Positions 23,438 through 31,631 of a stretch of DNA of 64,000 nucleotides are shown here, piece by piece. This stretch comes from Agromyces hippuratus (GTDB lineage: Bacteria > Actinomycetota > Actinomycetes > Actinomycetales > Microbacteriaceae): assembly GCF_013410355.1 (NCBI RefSeq), contig NZ_JACCFI010000001.1, positions 434,001-498,000 of the forward strand, read 5' to 3'. The notes beneath the pieces are model-generated. The model saw only the letters and a list, made by a program, of their open reading frames with translations. It ran no database searches and was not told the origin of the DNA. Each line of letters begins with the position of its first letter. Positions within the stretch are counted from its first letter, which is position 1. A program made the translations under genes and the position numbers.

Positions 23438-24874
23438 TCAGGTCCGGTCGGTCGTCGTCGACCTCTCGAGTTCCGCACGGACCGCGGCGATCGCACGGTC
23501 GAGGGCCGCCTCGAAGCGGTGCGTCGCCGGTGCTCCGTAGCCGACGACCATCGCCGGCGCCCGCAGCTCCGAGGCGTCGCCGAGCCGGAAGGACCCGAGT
23601 CCGTCGAGCCGTACGCCGAACCGCCGGGCGACGGACGTGACCTCGCGCTCGTCGCGGCCGCTCGGCATCTCGACGAGGCAGTGCAGGCCGGCACGCATGC
23701 CGCTGACCCGGCATCCGTGGAGCTCTGCGGCGACGCGTCGTTCGAGGAGCTCTCGGCGTGAGCGGTACTCGGCGCGACGGCGGCGCACGGTGCGGTCGTA
23801 CTCGTGCGCCTTCATGAAGGCGTCGAGGGTCGACTGATTCAACACGTCGGCGATGCCGTTCACCGCGACGAACTGCGCGGCGAACTCCGTGGCCAGGCGC
23901 TCGGGCACCACGGCCCAGCCGAGACCGACGGCAGGGGCGAGGCTCTTCGATGCGGTGCCGAGGTAGACGACGTGCTCGGGGGCGAGCGATTGCAGGGCGC
24001 CGATCGCTCGACGGTCGTAGCGGAACTCGCCGTCGTAGTCGTCTTCGATGATGAGCGCCCCGGTGCGTTCCGCCCAGGCGGCGACCTCGAGTCGACGCGA
24101 TGGCGAGAGCGCGACACCGGTCGGAAACTGGTGCGCCGGCGTCAGGAGCACGGCATCGACGGCGAGACCTCCCAAACGGCTGACGACGGCGCCGTCGCCG
24201 TCGACGGCGAGTGCCACCACGTCAAGGCCCGCGGCGCGGAGGATGCCGCGATGCGCCTCGTGGCCGTACTCCTCGACGGCGATGCGCCGTGCGCCTCGGA
24301 CCACGAGCGAGCGCGCGACAGTCGCCAGACCGGCGCCGAAGCCGCGGGTGACGGCGATGCGCGTATCGTCCGCCCAGACGCCGCGAGTGCGGGCGAGGTA
24401 TTCGGCGAGCGTGGCCCGCAGTGCGAGGGAGCCCTGCGGCGGGCCGTACCCGAATGCGGACGCCGGGAGGTCGAGTGCCGCCCGCCGCGCCGAGGCCGCC
24501 CACTCGCGTCGGGGGAACGACGAGGCATCCGGAATTCCGCCGCGCAGGTCGAGACCGGACTCCGGCAGACGCGGCTGCGATTCGACACCCGATGCCTCCG
24601 CTCCCGCTCCGTGCCGCGCGGCGACCCAGGTGCCGGCGCCGACGCGGGCCTCGAGCCACCCCTCGGCGACGAGCACGCCGTAGACCTCGGCGACCACGTT
24701 GCGGGCGATGCCGAGGTCCGCGGAGAGGGTGCGACTGGCGGGCAGCCGGGTGCCGGCCTCGAGGCGTCCGTCGCGGACCGCGGCGCGGAGCGCCTCTTCG
24801 AGCGAGGCCGCCTTTCGGCGCCGGTCGAGATCGAGATGCAGGTCGAGACCGCGAATGGCCCAGGGTTCACCCAT
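23438..24874 (-). CDS. MocR/PdxR-type GntR regulator with aminotransferase domain
   Basis: Fusion regulator of 478 residues. An N-terminal GntR winged helix (SLEEALRAAVRDGRLEAGTR, SRTLSADLGIARNVVAEVY) is followed by a fold-type I PLP aminotransferase domain with the lysine region YLGTASKSLAPAVGLGW and IIEDDYDGEFRYD. MocR members usually sense PLP or amino-sugar metabolites and regulate a divergent gene, here the AhpD-like gene 47 bp away. The vitamin B6 genes typical of PdxR are not nearby. Confidence 0.92.
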   Translation of the reverse strand: MGEPWAIRGLDLHLDLDRRRKAASLEEALRAAVRDGRLEAGTRLPASRTLSADLGIARNVVAEVYGVLVAEGWLEARVGAGTWVAARHGAGAEASGVESQPRLPESGLDLRGGIPDASSFPRREWAASARRAALDLPASAFGYGPPQGSLALRATLAEYLARTRGVWADDTRIAVTRGFGAGLATVARSLVVRGARRIAVEEYGHEAHRGILRAAGLDVVALAVDGDGAVVSRLGGLAVDAVLLTPAHQFPTGVALSPSRRLEVAAWAERTGALIIEDDYDGEFRYDRRAIGALQSLAPEHVVYLGTASKSLAPAVGLGWAVVPERLATEFAAQFVAVNGIADVLNQSTLDAFMKAHEYDRTVRRRRAEYRSRRELLERRVAAELHGCRVSGMRAGLHCLVEMPSGRDEREVTSVARRFGVRLDGLGSFRLGDASELRAPAMVVGYGAPATHRFEAALDRAIAAVRAELERSTTTDRT

Positions 24875-24920
24875 GGAATTGGACTGTAGCAGTGGGCCGA
24901 TCGACTCGTAGCGTGGTGTC

Positions 24921-25412
24921 ATGACCATCACCGATGCACTCGTCGACATCCCCCTCCGCCTCGACTTCGATGCGATCGTGCCGCGCTTCTCCCGCGCGGT
25001 CGCCTCGCTCGACCACGCCGCGACCGCCGAACTCGACCGGGTCGACTTCGACCCGCGGCTGCGCGAGATGGTGCGGCTCCGCGCCTCGCAGATCAACGGA
25101 TGCGTCTACTGCGTCGACGTGCACTCGAAGGATGCGCGCTCCGCCGGCGTCTCCGATCAGAAGCTGCACGCCGTCGCGGTGTGGCGCGATTCGGGGCTGT
25201 TCACCGCGGCGGAACGGGCGGCCCTGCACCTCACCGAGTCGATCACCCGGCTCTCGGAGACCCACGTGCCCGAGGAGGATCTCGCCGCCGCGACCGCCGT
25301 CTTCGGCGAGGATCGCACGGCCGCGCTCATCTCGCTCATCATCGTCATCAACGTGTGGGATGCCATCGGCGTGACGACGAGGTGCTGGCCCGTCGCCCGC
25401 GACGCCGCCTGA
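24921..25412 (+). CDS. AhpD-like carboxymuconolactone decarboxylase family protein
   Basis: All-helical protein of 163 residues with the redox CxxC motif INGCVYCVDVHSKDAR followed by His, as in AhpD peroxidase partners. It is likely an alkylhydroperoxidase or reductant of unknown partner. It is divergent from the MocR regulator, which may control it. TAGCGT lies 6 nt before the ATG (leaderless). Confidence 0.9.
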   Translation: MTITDALVDIPLRLDFDAIVPRFSRAVASLDHAATAELDRVDFDPRLREMVRLRASQINGCVYCVDVHSKDARSAGVSDQKLHAVAVWRDSGLFTAAERAALHLTESITRLSETHVPEEDLAAATAVFGEDRTAALISLIIVINVWDAIGVTTRCWPVARDAA

Positions 25413-25444
25413 CCCGGCACGACTCGATCTGGGATGATGCAGAC

Positions 25445-25909
25445 ATGACGGATGCCGCGCAGCCACCGGTCCTGCAACTCCGAGTCGTCATCGAGGCGGA
25501 GGACTACGAACGGGCGGTGGCCTTCTACCGCGACGCGCTCGGCATGCCGGAGCTCATGGCCTACACCGAGGGCGACGATGACCGCGTGACCATCCTCGAG
25601 GCAGGGCGGGCGACCCTCGAGATCGCGAACCCGACCCACAAGCGCGTGATCGACGAACTCGAGGCTGAAGGGCGCCCGAGCCAGCGCATCCGGCTCGCCT
25701 TCGAGGTGACCGACGGTGCGGGCACCACCCGTCGCCTCGCCGATGCCGGCGCCGCCGTCGTCGCAGAGCCGGTCGAGACGCCGTGGCGTTCGCTCAACTC
25801 ACGGCTCGATGCGCCGGCGGGCCTGCAGATCACGGTGTTCGAAGAGCTCGAGGGTTCCGAGGAGCGCGCCCTGCGCGACGGGTCGGGCGCCGAGGCCGAG
25901 CGCGACTGA
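25445..25909 (+). CDS. VOC-family (glyoxalase/bleomycin-resistance-like) protein
   Basis: Protein of 154 residues with one vicinal-oxygen-chelate domain: LRVVIEAEDYERAVAFYRDALGM, VTILEAGRATLEIAN, RIRLAFEVTDGAGTTRRLADAGA and a C-terminal Glu in ITVFEELEG. Metal-dependent chemistry is possible. The substrate is unknown. It ends with a charged tail. It starts 32 bp after the AhpD-like gene and may belong to its transcript. Confidence 0.88.
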   Translation: MTDAAQPPVLQLRVVIEAEDYERAVAFYRDALGMPELMAYTEGDDDRVTILEAGRATLEIANPTHKRVIDELEAEGRPSQRIRLAFEVTDGAGTTRRLADAGAAVVAEPVETPWRSLNSRLDAPAGLQITVFEELEGSEERALRDGSGAEAERD

Positions 25910-25939
25910 CGACGCGACGCGACCGACGACGCGGCGTGC

Positions 25940-26350
25940 TCAGACGTCGCCGTCGACGTAGAACCACCTGCCGCTGTCGCGGAGGAACCGGCTCCGCTCG
26001 TGCAGCACGCCGCGCTCGTCGTCGGAACGGTAGGAGGCGCGGAACTCGACCTCGCCGTCGCGATCGAACGGGCCGCCGCGCTCGGTCGAGACGATCTCGA
26101 GGGCGAGCCACGTCGTGTCGTCGTCGAGATCGAGGTCGATCGGACGCGTGCTGGCATGCCAAGTCGCGCGGAGGTACTCGGCGTCGCCGACTGCGAAGGC
26201 GGTGTAGCGCGAGCGCATGAGCTGCACGGCGGTCGGCGCCTCGGCGCTGCGCGCGAGCAGGGGGCCGCAGCATTCCCCGAAGGTGCTGCCACTGCGGCAG
26301 GGGCACCGATCGTCTGCGGCCGGTCGGAGCTGGCGGGAGTTGCTGGGCAT
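25940..26350 (-). CDS. YchJ/UPF0225-type SEC-C motif protein
   Basis: Protein of 136 residues opening with the cysteine-rich SEC-C-like CPCRSGSTFGECCGPLL, then LMRSRYTAFAVGDAEYL and a C-terminal SRFLRDSGRWFYVDG. Similar proteins are small zinc-binding and of unknown role. A GATACT -10-like hexamer lies 6 nt before the ATG chosen, while a GGGAGG directly abuts it, too close for a ribosome-binding site. An upstream in-frame ATG at 26383 is an alternative start. Confidence 0.85.
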   Translation of the reverse strand: MPSNSRQLRPAADDRCPCRSGSTFGECCGPLLARSAEAPTAVQLMRSRYTAFAVGDAEYLRATWHASTRPIDLDLDDDTTWLALEIVSTERGGPFDRDGEVEFRASYRSDDERGVLHERSRFLRDSGRWFYVDGDV

Positions 26351-26426
26351 CCTCCCAGTATCGCGGGCGTGGTGGGCGATCATCATGCTCTGCACAGCAA
26401 TAACTGAGGAACTCTTCAGAAACTCC

Positions 26427-26482
26427 GGGCAGAGTGTCTGACTTCTGCCCTCGCTCGGGGGCGTCCCCCATCCGATCCGAGC
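26427..26482 (+). ncRNA. Two-hairpin leader before paralogue 3
   Basis: A 7-bp stem GGGCAGA/TCTGCCC (26427-26433 with 26444-26450) is followed directly by a 6-bp stem GCTCGG/CCGAGC (26453-26458 with 26477-26482) that holds an inner GGG/CCC hairpin. The ATG follows 12 nt later with no Shine-Dalgarno sequence, so the structure could gate translation or terminate transcription. Confidence 0.35.
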
Positions 26483-26494
26483 ACCCCAGAACAT

Positions 26495-27328
26495 ATGCGC
26501 AACGACATCATCACGCCCGAAACCGAAACCGCCCCCGAAGCACGACACCCGCGCCGCAGCATCCGCAAGCGCCGCATCAGCCGCAAGCGGCTCATCGCCG
26601 TCGGCGCCGTCATGGCCACCGGCCTCATCGTCGGCACCGGATTCACGGTGCAGTCCGCGATCAGCACGCAGGCGAGCATCGCCGAGACGACCGCGCTCTC
26701 CGAGTCGACGGGACTCCGTTCGGAACAGCTCGGCGCCTACAGCGCGATCGCCGAGGCCCGCACCCGCCACAGTGCTCAGGACACCCTCACCGCGGCCAAT
26801 GCCACGCTCGCCGCGGTCGACGGCAAGGTCGACTCCAGTGGCCTCGCTGCGTCCGTCGCCTCGCTCGGCGAGTACGAGCGGCTGCCGATCGATTCGATCG
26901 TCGACCTGACGAAGCAGACCCGCGCCGAAGCCGAGAAGGCCGCGGCGGCCGCCGCCGCCTACGACCGCGCCCAGGCCGAGAAGGCCGCCGCCGCCGCGGA
27001 GGCGCTCGCCCGGGCGAACACGCCCGACGGCGCCCGCGACACCGCACGCTCGCTCGCCGCGTCGAAGTACGGCTGGGACGAGTCGCAGTTCCAGTGCCTC
27101 GAACAGCTCTGGCAGAAGGAGTCGGGCTGGTCGTACACCGCGTACAACGCGTCGAGCGGCGCCACCGGCATCCCGCAGTCGCTGCCCGGCAGCAAGATGG
27201 CCACCGCCGGCTCCGACTGGCAGACCAACGCCGCAACCCAGATCAAGTGGGGGCTCGACTACATCGCCCGCGGATACGGCAGCCCGTGCAGTGCGTGGTC
27301 GCACTCGCAGTCGGTGAACTGGTACTGA
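26495..27328 (+). CDS. Exported transglycosylase/Apf-like wall protein, paralogue 3
   Basis: Third member of the family at 12087 and 13207, 277 residues: a basic N-terminus, a hydrophobic segment LIAVGAVMATGLIVGTGFTV, an Ala-rich helical region and the C-terminal domain YGWDESQFQCLEQLWQKESGW with Glu209, GIPQSLPGSKM and terminal NWY. It is 13 kb away from the other two and more diverged, so the family expanded more than once. No Shine-Dalgarno sequence precedes the ATG. Confidence 0.8.
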   Translation: MRNDIITPETETAPEARHPRRSIRKRRISRKRLIAVGAVMATGLIVGTGFTVQSAISTQASIAETTALSESTGLRSEQLGAYSAIAEARTRHSAQDTLTAANATLAAVDGKVDSSGLAASVASLGEYERLPIDSIVDLTKQTRAEAEKAAAAAAAYDRAQAEKAAAAAEALARANTPDGARDTARSLAASKYGWDESQFQCLEQLWQKESGWSYTAYNASSGATGIPQSLPGSKMATAGSDWQTNAATQIKWGLDYIARGYGSPCSAWSHSQSVNWY

Positions 27329-27395
27329 TCCCGGGGGATGTCGCGTAGGGTTGCCCGCACGGGGCCGCCCAGGCCTCCGATCAAAGGGCAAATCC

Positions 27396-27539
27396 ATGTC
27401 AGACAAGTCGCCGAAGAAGTCGTCGTCCAAGACGGCCGCGAGCAAGACCCTGAAAGAGAAGCGCGCCGACAAGAAGGCGAAGGTCGAGCACCGCGCCAGC
27501 AGCGACGCAGTGTCCGAGGCAACGCACCGCAAGCGCTGA
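27396..27539 (+). CDS. Small basic Lys-rich protein
   Basis: 47-residue protein, MSDKSPKKSSSKTAASK then TLKEKRADKKAKVEHRASS, very rich in Lys and Ser and without cysteine or a membrane segment. AAAGGG lies 7 nt before the ATG, and a TAGGGT hexamer about 50 nt upstream may be its -10. It looks like the small conserved basic proteins annotated as hypothetical in actinobacteria. A nucleic-acid-binding role is only a guess from charge. Confidence 0.7.
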   Translation: MSDKSPKKSSSKTAASKTLKEKRADKKAKVEHRASSDAVSEATHRKR

Positions 27540-27564
27540 GCCGCAGTGGCGCCCGGGCGGAGCG

Positions 27565-27595
27565 ATGGAGTCTCCATAGCGACGCCGGGCGTCGC
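27565..27595. terminator. Paired palindromes between convergent genes
   Basis: ATGGAG-T-CTCCAT (27565-27577) is followed by GCGACGCC/GGCGTCGC (27579-27586 with 27588-27595). They sit between the small basic gene and the convergent GNAT gene and probably terminate both. Confidence 0.45.
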
Positions 27596-27616
27596 GACGG
27601 GGTTCGGTGGCCCGGG

Positions 27617-27910
27617 TCAGACCGCGCGCGGGTCGAGCAGCCCCGCCCGATCGGGATGCCGGTCGAACCACTCGCCCACGTACCAGCAGCTCGGCACGAT
27701 GCGCCGGGTCGAGTTCGCCTCGACATCGTCGACCGCGAACTCGACGAGTTCGCCGGCCAGGCCGCTGCCGCGGTACGGCGGGTTCGTGAACGTGCGCGTG
27801 AACGCGACCGAGTCGCCCAGCTCCCGATAGTCGAGCACGCTCGCGATGTCGCCGTCGACGCGGAGCACGTATCGGCGGGCGTCGGGCTCGTGGGTGAGTT
27901 CGGTATGCAC
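27617..27910 (-). CDS. GNAT-like N-acetyltransferase (YidJ-like)
   Basis: Short single-domain acetyltransferase of 97 residues of the COG2388 type: YVLRVDGDIASVLDYRELG, the acetyl-CoA loop PPYRGSGLAGELVEFAVDD and RIVPSCWYVGEWF. The substrate is unknown. GTG 27910 is chosen because TAGCCT (27918-27923) ends 7 nt before it and no Shine-Dalgarno sequence exists. Confidence 0.85.
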   Translation of the reverse strand: MHTELTHEPDARRYVLRVDGDIASVLDYRELGDSVAFTRTFTNPPYRGSGLAGELVEFAVDDVEANSTRRIVPSCWYVGEWFDRHPDRAGLLDPRAV

Positions 27911-27935
27911 GTCGATCAGGCTACGCCGCGCGCGC

Positions 27936-28307
27936 TCAGCGGCCGCGGAGGCGCTCGAGGTCTCGCCGTTCCCGTTTCGTCGGACGCCCCGCACCGCGGT
28001 CGCGCGTCGCGACGATCGCCACCGTCTCGCGCGGCGGCGGGGGAGGCGTGCGGTCGTCGACCGCCGTCGCCGCGACCGCGGCAGACACGCGCTTGACGAG
28101 CGTCTGCCGCACGACGAGCATGCGATCGAAGCCGTCGATGCGCACGCGCACCTCGTCGCCGGGCCGCACCGACTGGGCCGCCTTCGCCCGCTCGCCGTTC
28201 ACGCGCACATGCCCGGCCCGGCATGCCGCCGTGGCCGAGGACCGCGTCTTGAACTGCCGCACCGCCCAGAGCCAGGCGTCGACGCGCACGGGGGACTCGC
28301 CGTTCAT
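27936..28307 (-). CDS. S4-domain RNA-binding protein (Hsp15-like)
   Basis: 123-residue protein with an N-terminal S4 domain (VRVDAWLWAVRQFKTRSSAT, CRAGHVRVNGERAK, VRPGDEVRVRIDG) and a basic tail. The family includes Hsp15, which binds stalled 50S ribosomal subunits. Leaderless: TAGGCT (28314-28319) ends 6 nt before the ATG. Divergent from the Nudix gene with 54 bp between. Confidence 0.9.
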   Translation of the reverse strand: MNGESPVRVDAWLWAVRQFKTRSSATAACRAGHVRVNGERAKAAQSVRPGDEVRVRIDGFDRMLVVRQTLVKRVSAAVAATAVDDRTPPPPPRETVAIVATRDRGAGRPTKRERRDLERLRGR

Positions 28308-28361
28308 GCCAACAGCCTACGGCGGCGTCGGCCCGGCATGTTCGTGCGGCATGCTGGACTC

Positions 28362-28811
28362 ATGAGCGGAGCGAGCGGCGACGAATGGGTCGTGGGCCCC
28401 GATGGTGCGAAGTACTGGGGCAGGTACGGGGCGGCGGGCCTGCTGGTCGTCAGTCCCGAGCGCGAGGTGCTGCTGCAGCATCGGGCGTTGTGGAGCCACT
28501 TCGGCGGCACGTGGGGCATGCCCGGGGGCGCACGGCACGAGCACGAGAGCGCCGTGGAGGCCGCCGTCCGCGAAGCGGGCGAGGAGGCCGGTGTGCCGCC
28601 GACGCTGCTCGCGGTGCGGTTCAGCACGGTCCTCGACCTCGGGTACTGGTCGTACACGACGGTCGTCGCCGACGCCGCCGAGCGGTTCGCCCCCGTCGTC
28701 AGCGACCCCGAGAGCATCGAGCTGCGCTGGATCGCGATCGATCGCGTCACCGAGGTGCCGCTGCATCCGCGGTTCGCCGAAGCCTGGTCGGGCCTCGCTT
28801 CCCGCCTCTGA
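28362..28811 (+). CDS. Nudix hydrolase
   Basis: 149-residue protein with a complete Nudix box GX5EX7REUXEEXGU (from GARHEHE to REAGEEAGV). It hydrolyses nucleoside diphosphates linked to another group. The exact substrate is unknown. CATGCT lies 6 nt before the ATG in place of the usual TANNNT hexamer, so leaderless expression is less certain here. It is convergent with the DUF1295 gene. Confidence 0.92.
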   Translation: MSGASGDEWVVGPDGAKYWGRYGAAGLLVVSPEREVLLQHRALWSHFGGTWGMPGGARHEHESAVEAAVREAGEEAGVPPTLLAVRFSTVLDLGYWSYTTVVADAAERFAPVVSDPESIELRWIAIDRVTEVPLHPRFAEAWSGLASRL

Positions 28812-28820
28812 GGTCCTGCG

Positions 28821-29651
28821 TCAGGCGGTGCGGTCGCCGACCGGCGACGCGGCCCGCCGCGGAGGCCACGGCACGATCGGCGAGGTGCGGGCGCGATAGT
28901 CGTCGTAGTCGGGGTACCTCGACCGCGAGATCGACTCGGTGAAGATCGTCGAACCGATGAAGAGCGTCGTGAGCAGCACGGCTCCCGCGATGGACCAGTG
29001 CAGCCAGACGCCGGTCGCCGCGACCGCGAACCCGTAGAAGACCCACCACTGCGCCTGCTCGAAGAAGAAGTTGGGATGCCGCGAGAAGCGGAACAGTCCG
29101 CTCTGCAGGAACCCGGGCTGCGGGGTGCGGCCGGCCGCGCGCTCGGCGGCCTTCCAACGATGGAACGCCCACTGCTGCTGGTCGGCCGCCGTCTCCCCGG
29201 TGAGGAGGGCGAGGAACACGACGGAGAGCACGACGTCGGCCGTACCGAGCGGCGTGCCGCCGGCGGCGAACACCGTGGCAGCCGGGAGGCAGAACAGCAG
29301 GATCACGGCGTTCTGGTAGATCGAGATGAACAACAGGTTGAATGCGGCGAACCCGGCACGCGACATCCGCCCGCGCAGCACCGCCCAGCGGTAGTCCTCA
29401 CCGCCGGGGCGGTAGCCGCCCTTGCGGGCGAAATTGAAGGTCAAGCGGATGCCCCATGCCGAGACGAGCACCGCCATGAGCACGAGTCGCCCGTCGAACT
29501 CCGACGAGACGGCGAACACCCACACGTAGACGACCGGCGCGATCGACCAGATGCGATCGACCCACGAGTACTCGCGAGTGGCGATCGAGGCGACCCACGT
29601 CGCGAAGGTGATCGCGGCGCAGATGACGAGACACACGATGAGCGGACCCAT
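28821..29651 (-). CDS. DUF1295/steroid 5-alpha-reductase-family membrane protein
   Basis: 276-residue polytopic membrane protein with about six helices and the C-terminal isoprenylcysteine methyltransferase/5-alpha-reductase-like motif SGLFRFSRHPNFFFEQ and SRYPDYDDYRARTS. It may be a methyltransferase or reductase of a lipid substrate. Leaderless: TAGAAT (29658-29663) ends 6 nt before the ATG, back to back with the pgsA-like promoter. Confidence 0.85.
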   Translation of the reverse strand: MGPLIVCLVICAAITFATWVASIATREYSWVDRIWSIAPVVYVWVFAVSSEFDGRLVLMAVLVSAWGIRLTFNFARKGGYRPGGEDYRWAVLRGRMSRAGFAAFNLLFISIYQNAVILLFCLPAATVFAAGGTPLGTADVVLSVVFLALLTGETAADQQQWAFHRWKAAERAAGRTPQPGFLQSGLFRFSRHPNFFFEQAQWWVFYGFAVAATGVWLHWSIAGAVLLTTLFIGSTIFTESISRSRYPDYDDYRARTSPIVPWPPRRAASPVGDRTA

Positions 29652-29657
29652 GGCGGC

Positions 29658-29677
29658 ATTCTACGGATCGATAGGAT
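29658..29677. promoter_or_regulatory. Back-to-back leaderless -10 elements
   Basis: TAGAAT on the minus strand (29658-29663) and TAGGAT on the plus strand (29672-29677) lie 8 bp apart. Each ends 6 nt before its own start codon (29651 and 29684), so both divergent messages appear leaderless and the two RNA polymerase sites overlap. Confidence 0.55.
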
Positions 29678-29683
29678 CGGAAC

Positions 29684-30319
29684 GTGGCTGGGGAGCGCTC
29701 GGGGGAGGTCGGTTCGGAGATCTGGACGATCCCGAACATCCTCAGCATGCTCCGGCTGGCACTCGTTCCGGTCTTCCTGATCTTCATCGTGCGCGGCGAC
29801 TACATGGTCTCGCTCGTCGTGCTCGTCGTCGCGAGCCTCACCGATCTGCTCGACGGCTACCTCGCCCGCCGGCTCGGTCAGGTGACCCGTCTGGGGCAGC
29901 TGCTCGACCCCGCCGCCGACCGGCTGTACATCTTCGCCGCGCTCGTCGGTCTCGCAGCTCAGGGACTCGTGCCCTGGTTCATCGTCATCGTCATCGTCGC
30001 CCGTGACGTCTTCCTGCTCGCCCTCGGCGTCGTGCTCGCCAACCACGGATTCGGGCCGCTGCCCGTGCATCAGCTCGGCAAGGTCGCGACGTTCGCGCTG
30101 TTCTTCGGTCTGCCGGTGATCATGCTCGGACTCGCATTCCCCGCCGTCGCCGCCATCAGTCAGCCGATCGGCTGGGCGATCACCCTCTGGGGTGCGTTCC
30201 TGTACTGGTGGGCCGGCATCATCTACGCGATCGAGACCGCTCGCGTCATCCGCATTCCGCGGGTGGCAGACGAGCCCCGATCGGATACGCTGGAACAGGG
30301 AGGTCAATGTGGCGGATAG
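29684..30319 (+). CDS. CDP-alcohol phosphatidyltransferase (PgsA-like)
   Basis: 211-residue membrane enzyme with the signature DX2DGX2ARX8GX3DX3D, read here from DLLDGYLARRLGQ through LLDPAADR. Members make phosphatidylglycerophosphate, phosphatidylinositol phosphate or related lipids. The acceptor cannot be told. In M. tuberculosis a pgsA paralogue stands before garA as here. The stop overlaps garA by 11 bp. Confidence 0.88.
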   Translation: MAGERSGEVGSEIWTIPNILSMLRLALVPVFLIFIVRGDYMVSLVVLVVASLTDLLDGYLARRLGQVTRLGQLLDPAADRLYIFAALVGLAAQGLVPWFIVIVIVARDVFLLALGVVLANHGFGPLPVHQLGKVATFALFFGLPVIMLGLAFPAVAAISQPIGWAITLWGAFLYWWAGIIYAIETARVIRIPRVADEPRSDTLEQGGQCGG

Positions 30320-30827
30320 CGACAACACTCAGGCCGGCAGCGCCGAGACCGGGAGCGAGCCTTCGACGACCACGTCGACGCAAGCTGCGGTCGGCGGGGC
30401 TACCGATACGACCATCGGCTTCAGTCGCGAGGCGGCCGCACAGCTGAGCGCCCTCGACGCCGACGTCACGGCCGAGGAGCAGGAGGCGATCGCCGCACTG
30501 CCATCGGGTTCAGCACTGCTCATCGTGCGTCGTGGGCCGAACAGCGGGGCGCGATTCCTGCTCGACACCGACGTGACCGTCGTGGGTCGTCATCCCGACG
30601 CCGACATATTCCTCGACGACGTGACGGTCTCCCGCAAGCACGCGGAGTTCGTCCGGCACCGTTCCGCATTCGAGGTCCGCGACCTCAGCTCGCTCAACGG
30701 CACCTATTTCGACGGAGTGCGCATCGAGACGGCGCTCCTGAGCGACGGTGCAGAGGTGCAGATCGGCAAGTTCCGGCTCACGTTCTACGCCTCGCGGCGC
30801 GACCTGGCTCCGGTGGCGAGCGAATAG
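30309..30827 (+). CDS. garA: GarA/OdhI-like FHA-domain regulator
   Basis: 172-residue cytoplasmic protein. The C-terminal FHA domain has TVVGRHPDADIFLDD, SRKHAEF and LSSLNGTYFDGVRIE. The N-terminal tail carries DTTIGFS, matching the phospho-threonine switch ETT of GarA/OdhI. In that family Ser/Thr kinases phosphorylate the tail, and the unphosphorylated protein inhibits 2-oxoglutarate dehydrogenase and affects glutamate metabolism. GGGAGG lies 5 nt before the GTG. The next gene begins on its stop. Confidence 0.92.
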   Translation: MADSDNTQAGSAETGSEPSTTTSTQAAVGGATDTTIGFSREAAAQLSALDADVTAEEQEAIAALPSGSALLIVRRGPNSGARFLLDTDVTVVGRHPDADIFLDDVTVSRKHAEFVRHRSAFEVRDLSSLNGTYFDGVRIETALLSDGAEVQIGKFRLTFYASRRDLAPVASE

Positions 30828-31519
30828 TGGCAGCTCCCGCTGCGTCCACGCGCGCGAGCGGCCAGGCGCCACTGCTGGGCATCGGTCAGGTGCTGGCACG
30901 GCTTCAGCCCGAGTTCCCCGAACTCACTCCGTCGAAGCTGCGCTTCCTCGAAGAGCAACGGCTCGTCGCACCCGCCCGTACCGCAGCCGGCTACCGGAAG
31001 TTCTCGACGGCCGACGTCGAGCGCATCACGGTCGTGCTCTCCATGCAGCGCGACCACTACCTGCCGCTCAAGGTGATCCGCACCCACCTCGAGGCGATCG
31101 ACGCGGGGGAGACCCCGGCGCTGCCCGGAGCCACGAGTGCCGCGGCATTCCTCGCGGGTGCGCGCAGATTCCGTCGCGATGAACTCATCGCGGAGGCCGG
31201 GGCCACGGCCTTACTGCTCGACGATGCCGTGTCGACGTCGCTGCTGCCGGCGGCCGAGTACTACGGCGACGAGGCCCTCGGCGTGCTCCGCTCGCTCGTC
31301 GCACTCAGGGCGGTCGGCATCGAACCGCGCCACCTCCGCGGCGTTCGCGCAGCGGCCGAGCGCGAGGCGGCGCTCGTCGAGCGGGCGATCGCGCCGTCAC
31401 GTCGAGCCGATGCCGCCGACAAGGCGCGTGCCGCCGAGCGGGGCCTCGAACTCGCCGGGCATCTCGAGGCCGTGCACGCGAGTGTCGTGCGGGCCTCGCT
31501 CAGCCGTCTCGCACGATGA
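30827..31519 (+). CDS. ftsR: MerR-family regulator, FtsR-like
   Basis: 230-residue protein with a MerR helix-turn-helix (LGIGQVLARLQPEFPELTPS, KLRFLEEQRLVAP, GYRKFSTADVERI) and a long helical C-terminus. The position after garA and the sequence style match Rv1828/FtsR, which in Corynebacterium activates ftsZ. The GTG overlaps the last base of the garA stop. Assignment as FtsR rests on synteny plus family. Confidence 0.88.
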   Translation: MAAPAASTRASGQAPLLGIGQVLARLQPEFPELTPSKLRFLEEQRLVAPARTAAGYRKFSTADVERITVVLSMQRDHYLPLKVIRTHLEAIDAGETPALPGATSAAAFLAGARRFRRDELIAEAGATALLLDDAVSTSLLPAAEYYGDEALGVLRSLVALRAVGIEPRHLRGVRAAAEREAALVERAIAPSRRADAADKARAAERGLELAGHLEAVHASVVRASLSRLAR

Positions 31520-31631
31520 TCTCGCGACACGCCGTGACGTTCGGCCGGATGTGTTCGACAGAGCCTGCCGCCCTCGGTAGCGTGGGACTCGCGCCGACGA
31601 GGTGCCGACGCGAGAGTGAGGGGCGGAACGG

